The position numbers were made by a program, and so were the translations under genes. A stretch of DNA of 64,000 bases from Myxococcota bacterium. Its GTDB lineage: Bacteria > Myxococcota_C > UBA6777. The stretch is from contig JAKLKB010000010.1 in the NCBI GenBank assembly GCA_023150835.1, positions 1-64,000 on the forward strand, read 5' to 3'. This document shows positions 28,501-36,575 of the stretch, one piece after another; positions within the stretch are counted from its first letter, which is position 1, and every line of letters begins with the position of its first letter. The notes beneath the pieces are model-generated. The model did not search any database, was not told the origin of the DNA, and was given only the letters and a program-made list of their open reading frames with translations.

Positions 28501-28988
28501 TATTCGGTGGCGGCTTTTTTACGCGCCTCGTTGGCGCGAGCCCACGCTTGTGTTTGGAGGCGCTTTTTTTCGGGCCAATCCGGGCGGCCTTGAAAGTCAT
28601 CATAACGATGGCCGATAAAGTCGTAGTACTTGCTGCTTTCCCAGTAGTGTTCGGCGAGACGGAAGTAGAGGTCGGCGCGTTGGTCTTTGGGGGTGGTTTC
28701 GATGATCTCGATCAGGGACTTGATCTGTTCGTCTGTGATCTGGCGCTGGCGCTCTTGGTTAAAGCGCTCAAAGGCTTGGAGCTTCATCGGGCCGCGTTTT
28801 TTGGTGTCCTCGACGGGAGCGACCTTCATTTTTTTGATTTCTTGGATCTCGTATGAGCGCTTCTTACTTTTGAGGCTCATGCCCTTTTTTTTGCGCAGTT
28901 CGCGATAAGACTTTGCGTCCACCGACTGCGGTACAAAAAGGGCCGTCCCCAAGAGAAGCGTAAAGATAGCACGGGAATACGCTCTCAT
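25581..28988 (-). CDS. Large periplasmic TPR protein (GltD/AgmU-like)
   Basis: An 1135-residue exported protein. A signal peptide (cleaved near SVDAK, about residue 25) and a basic segment rich in K/R/M (30-70) precede roughly 900 residues of helical TPR-type repeats with many Y-F-x-x-A-x-x-Y motifs. The size, export and position fit GltD (AgmU), the large periplasmic TPR protein of the Myxococcus gliding machine (about 1200 residues), and the following genes match gltE-F-G-H. GAGGAG lies 9 nt before the ATG; a GTG one codon earlier is possible. The C-terminus is a Pro/Ser/Lys tail. Confidence 0.8.
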   Translation of the reverse strand: MRAYSRAIFTLLLGTALFVPQSVDAKSYRELRKKKGMSLKSKKRSYEIQEIKKMKVAPVEDTKKRGPMKLQAFERFNQERQRQITDEQIKSLIEIIETTPKDQRADLYFRLAEHYWESSKYYDFIGHRYDDFQGRPDWPEKKRLQTQAWARANEARKKAATEYFKIINNYPDYPRLCEAYFFLGKNLIEMNETQKGLGVYRPFLQKFARTYPKCPFIPNAYLAFAEYYFEKGQVKNAKQQYEMVLRFRDTSIYGFALYKVAWCDYNMIRYQDALNKFVAVINYARDAENFKGSNSRRLALLKEALRDMVLAYSQVGEAADAERRFREIGGEDSYLRMLQNLGGIYRSQGKTAAILTIYNTLMRLQPDDPITVKYQLYITRAVDADRSKTDTIREATKLGGLVKSFSQTKANDEQYKEAVSEVKTQLNEYARYRHYEAQKTLRQDFFDEAREFYKIYLDVFPTDDNAYEMRFWLAEIQYKSRQFKEAADNYILVYRSNPKGKYSFDASYNTILAYDLLMKRERINPENLTEKKGAQEKKPLPDIAKSFLDACEDHIKYYAKGDRALEVSYKAALLYYYFNHFDKALPQFYFLVEKHPKHEYAIFSAHFILDTYQLQQEWDKLNKSAWKFYKVPDLGDRKFKGEMRNLIIGSGMKICESIVRQKQYTPAAECFLKIAREFPDNKNLGPTALFNASIHYGNAKEPERALNLRLEMLEKYPGSRFEKDTVLGLADLYASRADFSRAAAFYERYANKYSKDPKIDDIIIQAAIFREAMGDNAAAMAHYTRLMRTGITLIKKRKKSKDDKTFVAIYLKIAQHHKDNGEFSRYRNMMEEFAKQGYGSAGQRLHAKMEVARVYDRQRLVSKAKKEFELIPRRFNNLPDKDKENIDAIDAAANVRFMDAEKDFAEYRKIQLKAGISQDAMKKTLQQKLKALEKTSKKFEVVAKYKHPAWRIASYFRVGELFLDYSRFIGSAAAPDFRKEAEKNVMEKLIEVLKSRGVPWKFRRPLAKRFLRGPQGKQLMSNLLEKLKMQYEEGLLKQSAPYEAQAVTFYQRSLRVSHNASVYNEWTFKSLGRLQELRPKDYHKFIEERPSAGVADSGFRYSSTLMEQAPTPSEPPSKGKKVADDAALRTKEGGP

Positions 28989-29012
28989 CACATATTTCTC
29001 CTCTGGTGAGTT

Positions 29013-30710
29013 TTAGCGGTGACACTCACCTTTGATGCGATAACGGTAATAGCCGAGTTCATCGATCCAATATTCGTTTTGGAAAGGCCAGAAGGTGTAA
29101 TCGTCAGCGACAGAGACGGAGATCAGCTTGCGGTCTTCGTTTTTTTTGCCTTTGACGCGCATGGTGAAGCCGCCCGATTCGTTGGCGGCTTTGTTGATAC
29201 GTTCTTTTTGGGCGCTGAGGGTTTCGTATTGGATCTTGAGGGCCTGTCCGATGAGTCCTTGGAGTTCGGTTTGGGCTTTGAGGATGCGTTCGCGAGCGCG
29301 AGCGCCGGCTTCTTTGATCTTCTTTATACGTTCTTCACGGAGGCGTTTTGCCATCTCAAGGCCGATGGCGGATTGTTGCCATGCTTGGCTGCTTTGTTGG
29401 ATGATGGCGAGTTCGCTTTCAAGTTCTTTGATATAAGAGAACAAGACTTGTAGCGGTTTGTCTTGGAAGGTGAGGTTGAGGATGCGCTGGAACATCTGCT
29501 CGCTTGGATCGTCCTCGAGTCCTGCGACTTTGGTCTTTTCTTCTTGTTGATTGCGCAGTTCACTGAGGGCCTTGTACATCGCTTCGTCGTTGGGGTTGCG
29601 TTGAAGGAAGCTGTTGAGCGAAGCAACCAGCGGGCGGTACTGGGAAAGATAATCTTGAACGATCTTTTTGACTTCTGTATAGCGGCAACGCTCGAAAAAG
29701 CTGACGGCTTGGAGGATGCCGACTTCGGGGTAGTATTCGTTTTTGAAGTAGGGGGAACGAAGAGTATGGATGATCCCAAGGGTTTCTTCGTACTTGCCGC
29801 GTCGCAAAAAGGCCCAAGACATCTCAAAGAGTGCATCCAGCCAACGGGGGCTATTGCGGGGGATGGCTTGGTACCAGTAGGTGGCCCCGCCGAAGTGTTT
29901 TGCGCTGTAGTGGATGCGTGCGATGCCCATGATCCCGAGTTCAAAGACGCGTTGGCGCATCTCTTTGTCTTGGATGCGCATGGCGGCGCGTGCAGCGCGT
30001 TTGAAGGCTTGAGCCGATTTTCCCGCGAGTTCTTTTCGGTCGGAGGTGTCATAGATCGCGCCGAGGATGTATTGTGCGCGGGCGTAGAATTCGGGTTTTT
30101 GAGAACGAACGCGATTTAGCAAGCGTTGCGCGAGGGGGAGGCGTTTTTCGAGCGAGAGGTCTTCGCGCAAGTAGTAGTATTTACCGAGAAGATAAAGCAA
30201 TTCGTCGCGGTATTGATTGGGGAAGTCACTTACGTTAAAGCTGCGCAGTTTTCCGAGGAACATCGACTCGTTTTGAAGTTTTCGACTGACCGTGATGGAG
30301 TAGGTGAGGGCGCGTTTGAAGTAGCGGTGGCTGGCCCCTGCGCGGATGATATCGGTGAAGTAGTCGAGTGCGGCGTGAAACAAGCCCATCCGATAGAGAG
30401 AGAGGGCCAGTTGGAACTGTGCGGCTTGGAAATAACGGGAACCAGCGGCGTCTTTAACGACACGGTAAAACATGAGGCTTGCTGCGGCGTAGTTTTTGTC
30501 TGCGTAGAAGGTGTTTCCACGTGCCATCTCGCGGCTACCGGCTTGTTTGTTGAGTTTGATCGGGCCGAACGTGAATCCCCTCCGCCCGGGGGGTTCTTGG
30601 TTGTTGTTTTCAAAGATATCAAGTTGGGCTTGGGCAGGGAAAGTGAAGCCCAAGCCCATGAGCGCGCCACAAAACAGCGCCAATCGTTTCCAAAGCGGAC
30701 GTGCCATCAT
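29013..30710 (-). CDS. Periplasmic TPR protein (GltC-like)
   Basis: A 565-residue exported protein. A signal peptide (cleaved after PAQAQ, about residue 28) is followed by TPR-like helical repeats (about 55-390), a conserved-looking helical region rich in E/K/R that should form coiled coil (about 440-520; EERIKKIKEAGARARERI), and a C-terminal short beta segment (YWIDELGYYRYRIKGE). It lies 24 nt before the GltD-like gene and 104 nt after an outer-membrane barrel gene; in Myxococcus GltC is a periplasmic partner of the GltA/GltB barrels, so a GltC-like role is inferred. AAGGA lies 8 nt before the first of two ATGs. Confidence 0.75.
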   Translation of the reverse strand: MMARPLWKRLALFCGALMGLGFTFPAQAQLDIFENNNQEPPGRRGFTFGPIKLNKQAGSREMARGNTFYADKNYAAASLMFYRVVKDAAGSRYFQAAQFQLALSLYRMGLFHAALDYFTDIIRAGASHRYFKRALTYSITVSRKLQNESMFLGKLRSFNVSDFPNQYRDELLYLLGKYYYLREDLSLEKRLPLAQRLLNRVRSQKPEFYARAQYILGAIYDTSDRKELAGKSAQAFKRAARAAMRIQDKEMRQRVFELGIMGIARIHYSAKHFGGATYWYQAIPRNSPRWLDALFEMSWAFLRRGKYEETLGIIHTLRSPYFKNEYYPEVGILQAVSFFERCRYTEVKKIVQDYLSQYRPLVASLNSFLQRNPNDEAMYKALSELRNQQEEKTKVAGLEDDPSEQMFQRILNLTFQDKPLQVLFSYIKELESELAIIQQSSQAWQQSAIGLEMAKRLREERIKKIKEAGARARERILKAQTELQGLIGQALKIQYETLSAQKERINKAANESGGFTMRVKGKKNEDRKLISVSVADDYTFWPFQNEYWIDELGYYRYRIKGECHR

Positions 30711-30814
30711 GTTTTTTTCCTTACATAGGCAAGAAGGACTCGGGGACAAGGCCGACGCCACGGACGGGGTTGAGTAGGCAGGCGAGCGTGTTTTTGGTGC
30801 ATGGTGTGTGTGGA

Positions 30815-31510
30815 TTAGCTGGTATAGAGCGACGTGACGGGAAGCACAAAGCCAACACCAAAGGTTGCGACGAGGTTGTGGTTGAGCACACTCACGCTGC
30901 CGCCAAGTAGGTTCTGACTAAAGATGTAGTCACGGATGTCCATGCGCACAAAAAACCAGCTTGCGAGCATCCATCGCATACCGAGGCCAAAACTTACACC
31001 AAAGAGATCACTTCGGTTGGTGCGGATATACCCAGCACCCGCCGTAATGTAGGCGTCGATATCAACGATGGCGTTGCCGGCCTGAAACTTTCCGGGAAAA
31101 GGCGTCCAAACAAAGCTGCCAAATGCCATGATCTGAGGCCGCGCAAAGTCAGGGTTGATCTTGAGTGTCGTTCCATCGGGAGCAGGGGTGGTTCCTTCGC
31201 CTGCGCGCAAGCGATCAACGATGGTGGTATTGAAGCCTGTGCCAAACAGGCCCATCAGTTCGAATCCAAAGGATTCGGTTGCGTGGAAGGTGTAGCTTCC
31301 GCCGCCCATGATCACCTGCATAAAGCCGTCGTTGATGGAACCTGCGAAGATCCCACTGATCTCGTGGCGTCGCTTCTTTGTGATGGACTTGAGTTGAAAG
31401 ACGTCCACGCGATCTTCGGTGAGTGGGGCTGCGACGGCAGATGTCGGCAGTCCGAACCACAACAGGCATAGCGAGAGGAGTACGGAAGAGATCAAGCGTT
31501 CTGTGCGCAA
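30815..31510 (-). CDS. Outer-membrane beta-barrel protein (myxobacterial type, GltA/B-like)
   Basis: A 231-residue protein with a signal peptide (cleaved near AVAAP, about residue 28), then a predicted eight-stranded barrel with the pattern of the myxobacterial outer-membrane barrel family (VMGGGSYTFHATESFGFELMG region, FGVSFGLGMRWML, and FVRMDIRDYIFSQ near the end). The C-terminal residues are not aromatic, unlike the other barrel in this cluster. It precedes the GltC-like gene, as GltA/GltB genes neighbour gltC in Myxococcus. It starts at a TTG with GAGG about 9 nt upstream. Confidence 0.75.
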   Translation of the reverse strand: MRTERLISSVLLSLCLLWFGLPTSAVAAPLTEDRVDVFQLKSITKKRRHEISGIFAGSINDGFMQVIMGGGSYTFHATESFGFELMGLFGTGFNTTIVDRLRAGEGTTPAPDGTTLKINPDFARPQIMAFGSFVWTPFPGKFQAGNAIVDIDAYITAGAGYIRTNRSDLFGVSFGLGMRWMLASWFFVRMDIRDYIFSQNLLGGSVSVLNHNLVATFGVGFVLPVTSLYTS

Positions 31511-31639
31511 TGCAATACCTCACTCGAACAAGATTCGGAGGAGCCAACCAGCGCGATCGGGGGTTTGTTGCTCTCTCGGGGTCTATGACAACGTATCATG
31601 GCGAACGATCGGGTTTATTCGTAGAAGATCCAATGTGTT

Positions 31640-33064
31640 TCAATTGCCGGGTTTTGCGAGGTATACGACTTTGATCTTGGCCCCGGGCTGGGGTTGTTGT
31701 TTGGCGGCACCGCTGAGTTTGATGATGTGTTGGTTGCTGCCCGCTGCGGGGGGGATGTACAACCAACCATCTCCATAACATTTGTTGGCGGGTCCGCATT
31801 CTTGGGAACCGACGCAAGCTCCGTTGGCATTGCAATCGCCGACAATTGGGGCTTTTGCGATCTCTTCGACGCTACCGTTGGGTTGTGTCACGCGAACGAT
31901 CAACCCGTTCGGATTTTCTGGTTTTTTCGAGAGTACGATGTTTTTGAGGCGATCAATGATGGCTCCTGCGAAACGCAAAAGAGCTTCACGGAATCCGTTG
32001 TCATCCCCGCAGATCGGGAACCAGCGTTCGTTGGGATCGCCTGTACTTGTCTGCGATATGAAGTCAAACAGACGGAAACCTCCTGCAGCATCGGCATCTG
32101 GGGATTTACAGCCGCCGCATTTTCTTGACACAGGAACAGGAGTTAAATATTCGCATTTTCCGCCACCTGTGCCACATTCGCTATTTTGTGTGCAACCACC
32201 TTGCGGATCGATCGGGGTTTGTGTTCCGGGCTTGTTGACAAAGGGATTGCCAATCAAGCCAGACACGATCACTTCGCGTTTGAGGCTTTTGATGAAGTCG
32301 ATGTATTTGCTCACGCTGACGAGCTTGTCCATCTGCCCTTTTTCGGGTTGGCCGTCAGGGCCGATCAAAGGGTTGCCTTTGTCGTCCGTCAACGTCACGC
32401 TTGGGGGGATAAAGCAGGTGTCAGGTGTGCGCTTTTCGTCGAGCTTGCCTTCGTGCGAGCAATCGTCTTCGTCGGAGATGATAATGATGGCAAGCAAGGA
32501 ACCTTCGCGTAAAAAGCCCTTGTTGTCGATATCCGCGAAACCTCCGTTGGCGCTGTTGCTGAGCGCGGCTTTGATGGCTTCAAGGTGGCGTTCAAAGTTG
32601 GAGCCTTTGGTGCCGACGGCTGCGTTTTTGGTGAAGGCTTCGACGATTTGTTTGGTGGTAAAGCTGGAGGTGATGATCTTGGGGGTGCCGGGATCGGCTT
32701 GAACGAGACGTCCCCAGCCCTTGGGGTTAAAGACTGTGTCCATGTCTGTGGTCAAGATGCCGATTTGGAAGTCTTTGACATCTTTGTTGAGCAATTCTTG
32801 GATGAAGCGCTCGAAGTTGTTGCGAAGTTTGGTTTGTTCTTCGGCCATCGATCCCGAACTATCGATAAGAAAGAGGATGTCAACGCCTTTGTCGGCACCT
32901 TGGCTGCCGACGTCTTCGGGGACGATGTAAGTGTTGTTGGGGAGAGATTGTAGCGGATAAGAGTTGCAGCCCACCACAACAGGAGCGAAAAGCAGGCCAA
33001 TCAGCCCGACAATCCGAAAGAACGAGGGCCATTTTTGAGAGCGACGAGCGGCTTGGAGTCTCAT
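31640..33064 (-). CDS. von Willebrand factor A-domain lipoprotein
   Basis: A 474-residue lipoprotein with lipobox VVVGC (Cys about 33) and a VWA domain (about 60-290) with an intact metal-ion-dependent adhesion site (FLIDSSGSMAEEQ, i.e. D-x-S-x-S) and a conserved ISDEDDCSH segment. A Cys-rich stretch (about 300-340; GGCTQNSECGTGGGKCEYL) and a beta-rich C-terminal region with four more Cys follow. Such proteins bind ligands or surfaces through Mg2+. It is the first gene of the leftward glt-like series, 129 nt ahead of the barrel. The ATG at 33064 was chosen over an in-frame start at 33118 because it fits the signal peptide. Confidence 0.85.
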   Translation of the reverse strand: MRLQAARRSQKWPSFFRIVGLIGLLFAPVVVGCNSYPLQSLPNNTYIVPEDVGSQGADKGVDILFLIDSSGSMAEEQTKLRNNFERFIQELLNKDVKDFQIGILTTDMDTVFNPKGWGRLVQADPGTPKIITSSFTTKQIVEAFTKNAAVGTKGSNFERHLEAIKAALSNSANGGFADIDNKGFLREGSLLAIIIISDEDDCSHEGKLDEKRTPDTCFIPPSVTLTDDKGNPLIGPDGQPEKGQMDKLVSVSKYIDFIKSLKREVIVSGLIGNPFVNKPGTQTPIDPQGGCTQNSECGTGGGKCEYLTPVPVSRKCGGCKSPDADAAGGFRLFDFISQTSTGDPNERWFPICGDDNGFREALLRFAGAIIDRLKNIVLSKKPENPNGLIVRVTQPNGSVEEIAKAPIVGDCNANGACVGSQECGPANKCYGDGWLYIPPAAGSNQHIIKLSGAAKQQPQPGAKIKVVYLAKPGN

Positions 33065-33388
33065 GGTTTCTTGGCTCCATCCCAATGAAGGACAGTCAAA
33101 CGTAAAGCGCCGAAACACAAAGCGAATGAAATCGTCGATACAAAAACAAGTGTTGATTCAAGCAGATACGACGAAGGCGCAAAAAGCATCCACATCATAA
33201 ACCATTCAAACCACCTTGGCAAGAGCGTTGATATTTCGCTTTCTGGGTGTCTCTTGTGGAGGGGCGTGTGTGGAGGGGCGTGTGCGGTTGGGGTGGTTCG
33301 AGAAGGGGGGACAGGCTGTCGTTGTGAATATCTACTTTGAAAACAGCCGTTTAAGTGAATAGAGAAGGGGGGGTGATGTATTTCGTGC

Positions 33389-33417
33389 TTGGATTGCAAT
33401 CGCTGTTTGTGTTATCT
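33389..33417 (+). promoter_or_regulatory. Possible sigma-70-like promoter
   Basis: TTGGAT (33389-33394), 17 nt, TTATCT (33412-33417), in the divergent gap 33065-33553, upstream of the small lipoprotein gene at 33554. The match is moderate and the leader would be about 130 nt. The rest of the gap shows two short GGAGGGGCGTGTG direct repeats (about 33257-33285) and nothing else. Confidence 0.35.
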
Positions 33418-33553
33418 TCTGGCGGTATGTGGTTAGACCTTCCTTTAGGCAGGCCAAATCAACTCGTGGGCGTAGATCGTTTTGCTCGGGTCTGCGTATG
33501 GATGTTCCAAACGCCCCAAAGCAGGGTTGATTGGGCAAGGAGAAGAAAAAAGG

Positions 33554-33958
33554 ATGCAGGGCTTTCGGTGGTTTCTTCTGGTGATGCTGATGGGCGTTGG
33601 TGTGTATGGAGCGGGTTGTGGTGGTTCAGAAGTCGGAAAGCGTTGTAGTCTCAACGAAGAAAACATCAAAGAGCTTCAGAGATTAAGTGCTTCGCCGAAC
33701 AACGCTGCGGTGTTGTTGGAACCGTCTTTTGAGTGTGAGACCGGACTTAATTTTTGCATTGGTTCTGGTTACGACGAACAAAAGAAAGCCAACCTCGGCT
33801 ATTGTTCCAAAGTGTGCGCAGTGACAGAGGACTGTCCAAAAGACTTTTCGTGCTCAGACTTTTTCCCCGTTCCTTCGCAAAGTTTGCCTGCATCCGTTCC
33901 GCAATCGATCAAGGATCTTTCAGGAAAAAAGCTCTGTGTGCGCAATAGCATTCCGTAA
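33554..33958 (+). CDS. Small Cys-containing lipoprotein
   Basis: A 134-residue lipoprotein with lipobox GAGC (Cys about 23). The mature part carries seven further cysteines (KRCSL, FECE, NFCIG, GYCSKVC, EDCPKDFSC, KLCV), in the C-P-x-x-F-x-C style common in secreted proteins of Myxococcota. Function unknown. AAGGAG lies about 12 nt upstream of the ATG with an A-rich spacer; the frame is open further upstream. It is divergent from the VWA lipoprotein and upstream of the GltJ-like gene, separated from it by a hairpin. Confidence 0.75.
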   Translation: MQGFRWFLLVMLMGVGVYGAGCGGSEVGKRCSLNEENIKELQRLSASPNNAAVLLEPSFECETGLNFCIGSGYDEQKKANLGYCSKVCAVTEDCPKDFSCSDFFPVPSQSLPASVPQSIKDLSGKKLCVRNSIP

Positions 33959-33959
33959 A

Positions 33960-33990
33960 CTCAACCCCAAAGCCATCAATGGGGTTTGAG
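33960..33990 (+). terminator. Hairpin after the small lipoprotein gene
   Basis: CTCAACCCCA pairs with TGGGGTTTGAG across a 10-nt loop (one bulged T) directly after the stop codon. No long U-tract follows, so it may be a weak terminator or an mRNA stabiliser. A second hairpin, TGGCCTT/AAGGCCA, follows at about 34020-34036. Confidence 0.45.
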
Positions 33991-34091
33991 ACTTGTGTGG
34001 CTCGATCTTTGTGGAATGCTGGCCTTTTTGAAGGCCACACCGATCCAAGGCAGGACGATCACAGAGACTCGAACGAAGGAGAGGCGCGAGA

Positions 34092-36527
34092 ATGAAGATT
34101 CGCTGTGAAAGTTGTGGGGCGAAGTATTCCATCGCTGACAACTTGCTCAAAAAAACGGTCACCAAATTTCGCTGTAAAAAGTGTGGCCATGTGATGTCTG
34201 TGCAGACTCCCGATGGGGAGGGTGGAGATCACGATGACCTCGCAAACCTTCCCGATGCTCCGAGTTCGGCGATTGACTTTCCTGAGGAAAGCACACAAAT
34301 CGGCCAAGTGTCGTCGCAGGGTTGGGCTCCCGCAGGCGCGCATGATCATGCGCACGCTTATCACGGCGGTTATGATGAAAATATGACCGCCGCGCAAGCC
34401 TACGAAGAGGCCGCAGATGCGGCGTATGGCGATCCTGCTGCGCAAGACTACTACGCACAGCAAGCCAACCAAGCGGCTGGCTACCAAGACTACGAAAGCG
34501 CGGCAGGGGCGTATCCTCAAGACGATATGTACGGTGCCACCGGTCTTTTCTCTGCGGACAATGCCGACTGGCAAAATGTGATCAACGAAGCACAAGCCGC
34601 ACAAGAAGAGGATATCTACGCAGGCATGGACACCAACGTGTCGCGGGCTGCTCACGAAGAAAGTTACAGCGAAAGCGACGAAGCGGTCGATGATGAGTTT
34701 GATCGCGCCTTGCAAGAGCGCGAAGAAGAGTTGATGCCACGTAAGCCGATCCGTCAGGATTATAGCGACATCGCTCCAAACCATCAGGAACAAGGTATCG
34801 TGCCGCTGAGCATGGCACGCCAAGAAGTCCAAGAAGCCGGCAAAGAAGAAGTCAGCACCAAGGTCTTCAACATCAACGCCCTTGAAACCTTGCGATCGGA
34901 ACGCGAAGCTGCACGCAAAGAACGCGAACAGCGCACCAAAGGCAAACAACCTGATCGCAAAAAAGCTCCTGCTCCCGCTTCTGTCGGGATCGCCGAAACC
35001 AAAGAACCCCCCGAATGGTATGTGATCGAAAATGAAGAACAGGTGGGGCCTTTGAGCAAAGCCGAGATCCGTGATCGCCTCAAACGCGGTGCTCTTGACG
35101 CCGAACATTACATCTGGAAAGAGGGCCTCCCCGAGTGGAAGCCCATCCAAGAAGTCGCTGCCCTTGCTGAAGTTCTCAAACAAGTCGAAGACGAAAAAGT
35201 CGGCAAGCCCAACGGTTTGTCTGTTGCTTCAAGCATCCCTGCCCCGTCCAGCGGTAATCTTGGGGCCATCTCTTTTGCTCCACCCGGAGCCAAGCCTGCT
35301 GCCTCGATCGCGGAACCACCCAAAAACAACGATCTTCGGGCATTGGCCGGTGGAATCGCCGAAAACAAGCCTTCTACGCCCAAGCGTCCGACCTCGATGG
35401 CGGCTGCTTTGCTGCAAGAAGAGCCTCCTCCTCCGCTTGCTCCCTCGGGTGGGTTTGGCGTTCTTGGTCCTGCTGTTCCTGATATCGCTGCCCCTGCTGG
35501 AACGATGACAGGCGGATTTCAAGGCTTCGGATCTCCCCAACCTACGGGGGCTTTTGCTTCTTCTCCTGTTGGATTTGCTAGTCCTGCTCCTGCGCCTTTT
35601 ACAGGTTCGCCATTCGACAAAGAAAAAAAGAGCAATCTTGGTCTGATTGTTGGTTTGTCGATCGGTGGAACTTTGCTGCTTGGTGTGGCGATCTTTCTCG
35701 GGATCTATTTTGTGATGAGCGGACCCAAAAATGATCCCACCGTCGCCCAGCTACAGCCCGGCATGAACCAAAATATCCCATCCCAACAAGTTCCCTCGCT
35801 TCCTGTTCAACAGCCGCCTCCTCCCCCTGTTCCCGGACCTTCCGCCCCTCTTGCACAAAATACTCCCGCACCTTCCGCGACTCGCACCCAACCCGAAAAG
35901 CGCAGCGAGCCCGAAGAACGCAGCGAGCCCGAAGAACGCAGCGAACCGACCGCTCGCCGCAAAACCCGTCGTGCTGTTCGGCGTAGAACCCGCGCTCCAC
36001 GACGACGCACAGCCTCCGAACCCCGCGAACGCGAAGCGACCGAACCTCGTGAAGAACCCGCAGCACGGCGTCCCAGCGGCGATGATCCACCCCCTCCACC
36101 CCCCCCGCCCTCGGGGGATGATCCACCCCCCCCTCCACCCCCCGCTGCGACGGGGAATAGCAAAACAGGACTCGATAGCGGTCTTGGAAACTTGCTTGGT
36201 GGCGGAGGAACTGATCCCGCACCTCGTCGTGCAGAGCCGCCTCCCCGTCGTGCGAGCGTCCCCGAACAACTCACGAAGTCTCAAGTTGCCCGTGTAATTC
36301 AAAACAACGCAGAGCAGATCAGCGGTTGCCAAGATCGCTACGGAAAAAGTGTTCGCAGTATCCGCGTAAGCTGGACCATTAAACCCAGCGGTATGCCCAC
36401 AGGGATCTCGGTCGACGGAGCCTCTGGATCGTTTGAGAACTGCGTCAAAGGCAAGATCCGAAACTGGCGTTTCCCCCGCTTCTCTGGATCTCCGATGGAG
36501 ATCGGTGGCGTCCCCTTCCAATTCTAA
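34092..36527 (+). CDS. gltJ: GltJ/AgmX-like protein (zinc ribbon, GYF, TonB-like)
   Basis: An 811-residue inner-membrane protein. A zinc ribbon (residues 5-37, C-x-x-C ... C-x-x-C) is followed by a long acidic/Ala-rich linker, a GYF_2 domain (about 307-356; WYVIENEEQVGPLSKAEI), a single membrane helix (about 513-545), a periplasmic Pro/Arg/Glu-rich stalk, and the AgmX/PglI TonB-like domain (about 715-811, with a Cys pair at ISGCQ and ENCVK). This is the GltJ (AgmX) architecture; in Myxococcus the cytoplasmic zinc ribbon and GYF parts govern MglA-dependent assembly of the gliding complex. It is encoded apart from, but near, the gltD-H-like genes and convergent with ftsY. GGAGAGG lies upstream of the ATG. 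Confidence 0.85.
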   Translation: MKIRCESCGAKYSIADNLLKKTVTKFRCKKCGHVMSVQTPDGEGGDHDDLANLPDAPSSAIDFPEESTQIGQVSSQGWAPAGAHDHAHAYHGGYDENMTAAQAYEEAADAAYGDPAAQDYYAQQANQAAGYQDYESAAGAYPQDDMYGATGLFSADNADWQNVINEAQAAQEEDIYAGMDTNVSRAAHEESYSESDEAVDDEFDRALQEREEELMPRKPIRQDYSDIAPNHQEQGIVPLSMARQEVQEAGKEEVSTKVFNINALETLRSEREAARKEREQRTKGKQPDRKKAPAPASVGIAETKEPPEWYVIENEEQVGPLSKAEIRDRLKRGALDAEHYIWKEGLPEWKPIQEVAALAEVLKQVEDEKVGKPNGLSVASSIPAPSSGNLGAISFAPPGAKPAASIAEPPKNNDLRALAGGIAENKPSTPKRPTSMAAALLQEEPPPPLAPSGGFGVLGPAVPDIAAPAGTMTGGFQGFGSPQPTGAFASSPVGFASPAPAPFTGSPFDKEKKSNLGLIVGLSIGGTLLLGVAIFLGIYFVMSGPKNDPTVAQLQPGMNQNIPSQQVPSLPVQQPPPPPVPGPSAPLAQNTPAPSATRTQPEKRSEPEERSEPEERSEPTARRKTRRAVRRRTRAPRRRTASEPREREATEPREEPAARRPSGDDPPPPPPPPSGDDPPPPPPPAATGNSKTGLDSGLGNLLGGGGTDPAPRRAEPPPRRASVPEQLTKSQVARVIQNNAEQISGCQDRYGKSVRSIRVSWTIKPSGMPTGISVDGASGSFENCVKGKIRNWRFPRFSGSPMEIGGVPFQF

Positions 36528-36575
36528 ATCCCCTCCTCTCTCAGAAAAACGGGGGTGGGTGATATCTCGGAAGGA

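Noticed and set aside
25539-28856. Very long plus-strand ORFs (634 and 437 codons) opposite the GltD-like gene
   Set aside because: They are antisense shadows of a TPR gene with strong codon structure; no start signals or recognisable domains.
33061-33399. Minus-strand ORF of 112 codons upstream of the VWA gene
   Set aside because: Pro/His-rich, no Shine-Dalgarno, and it fills the divergent promoter gap.
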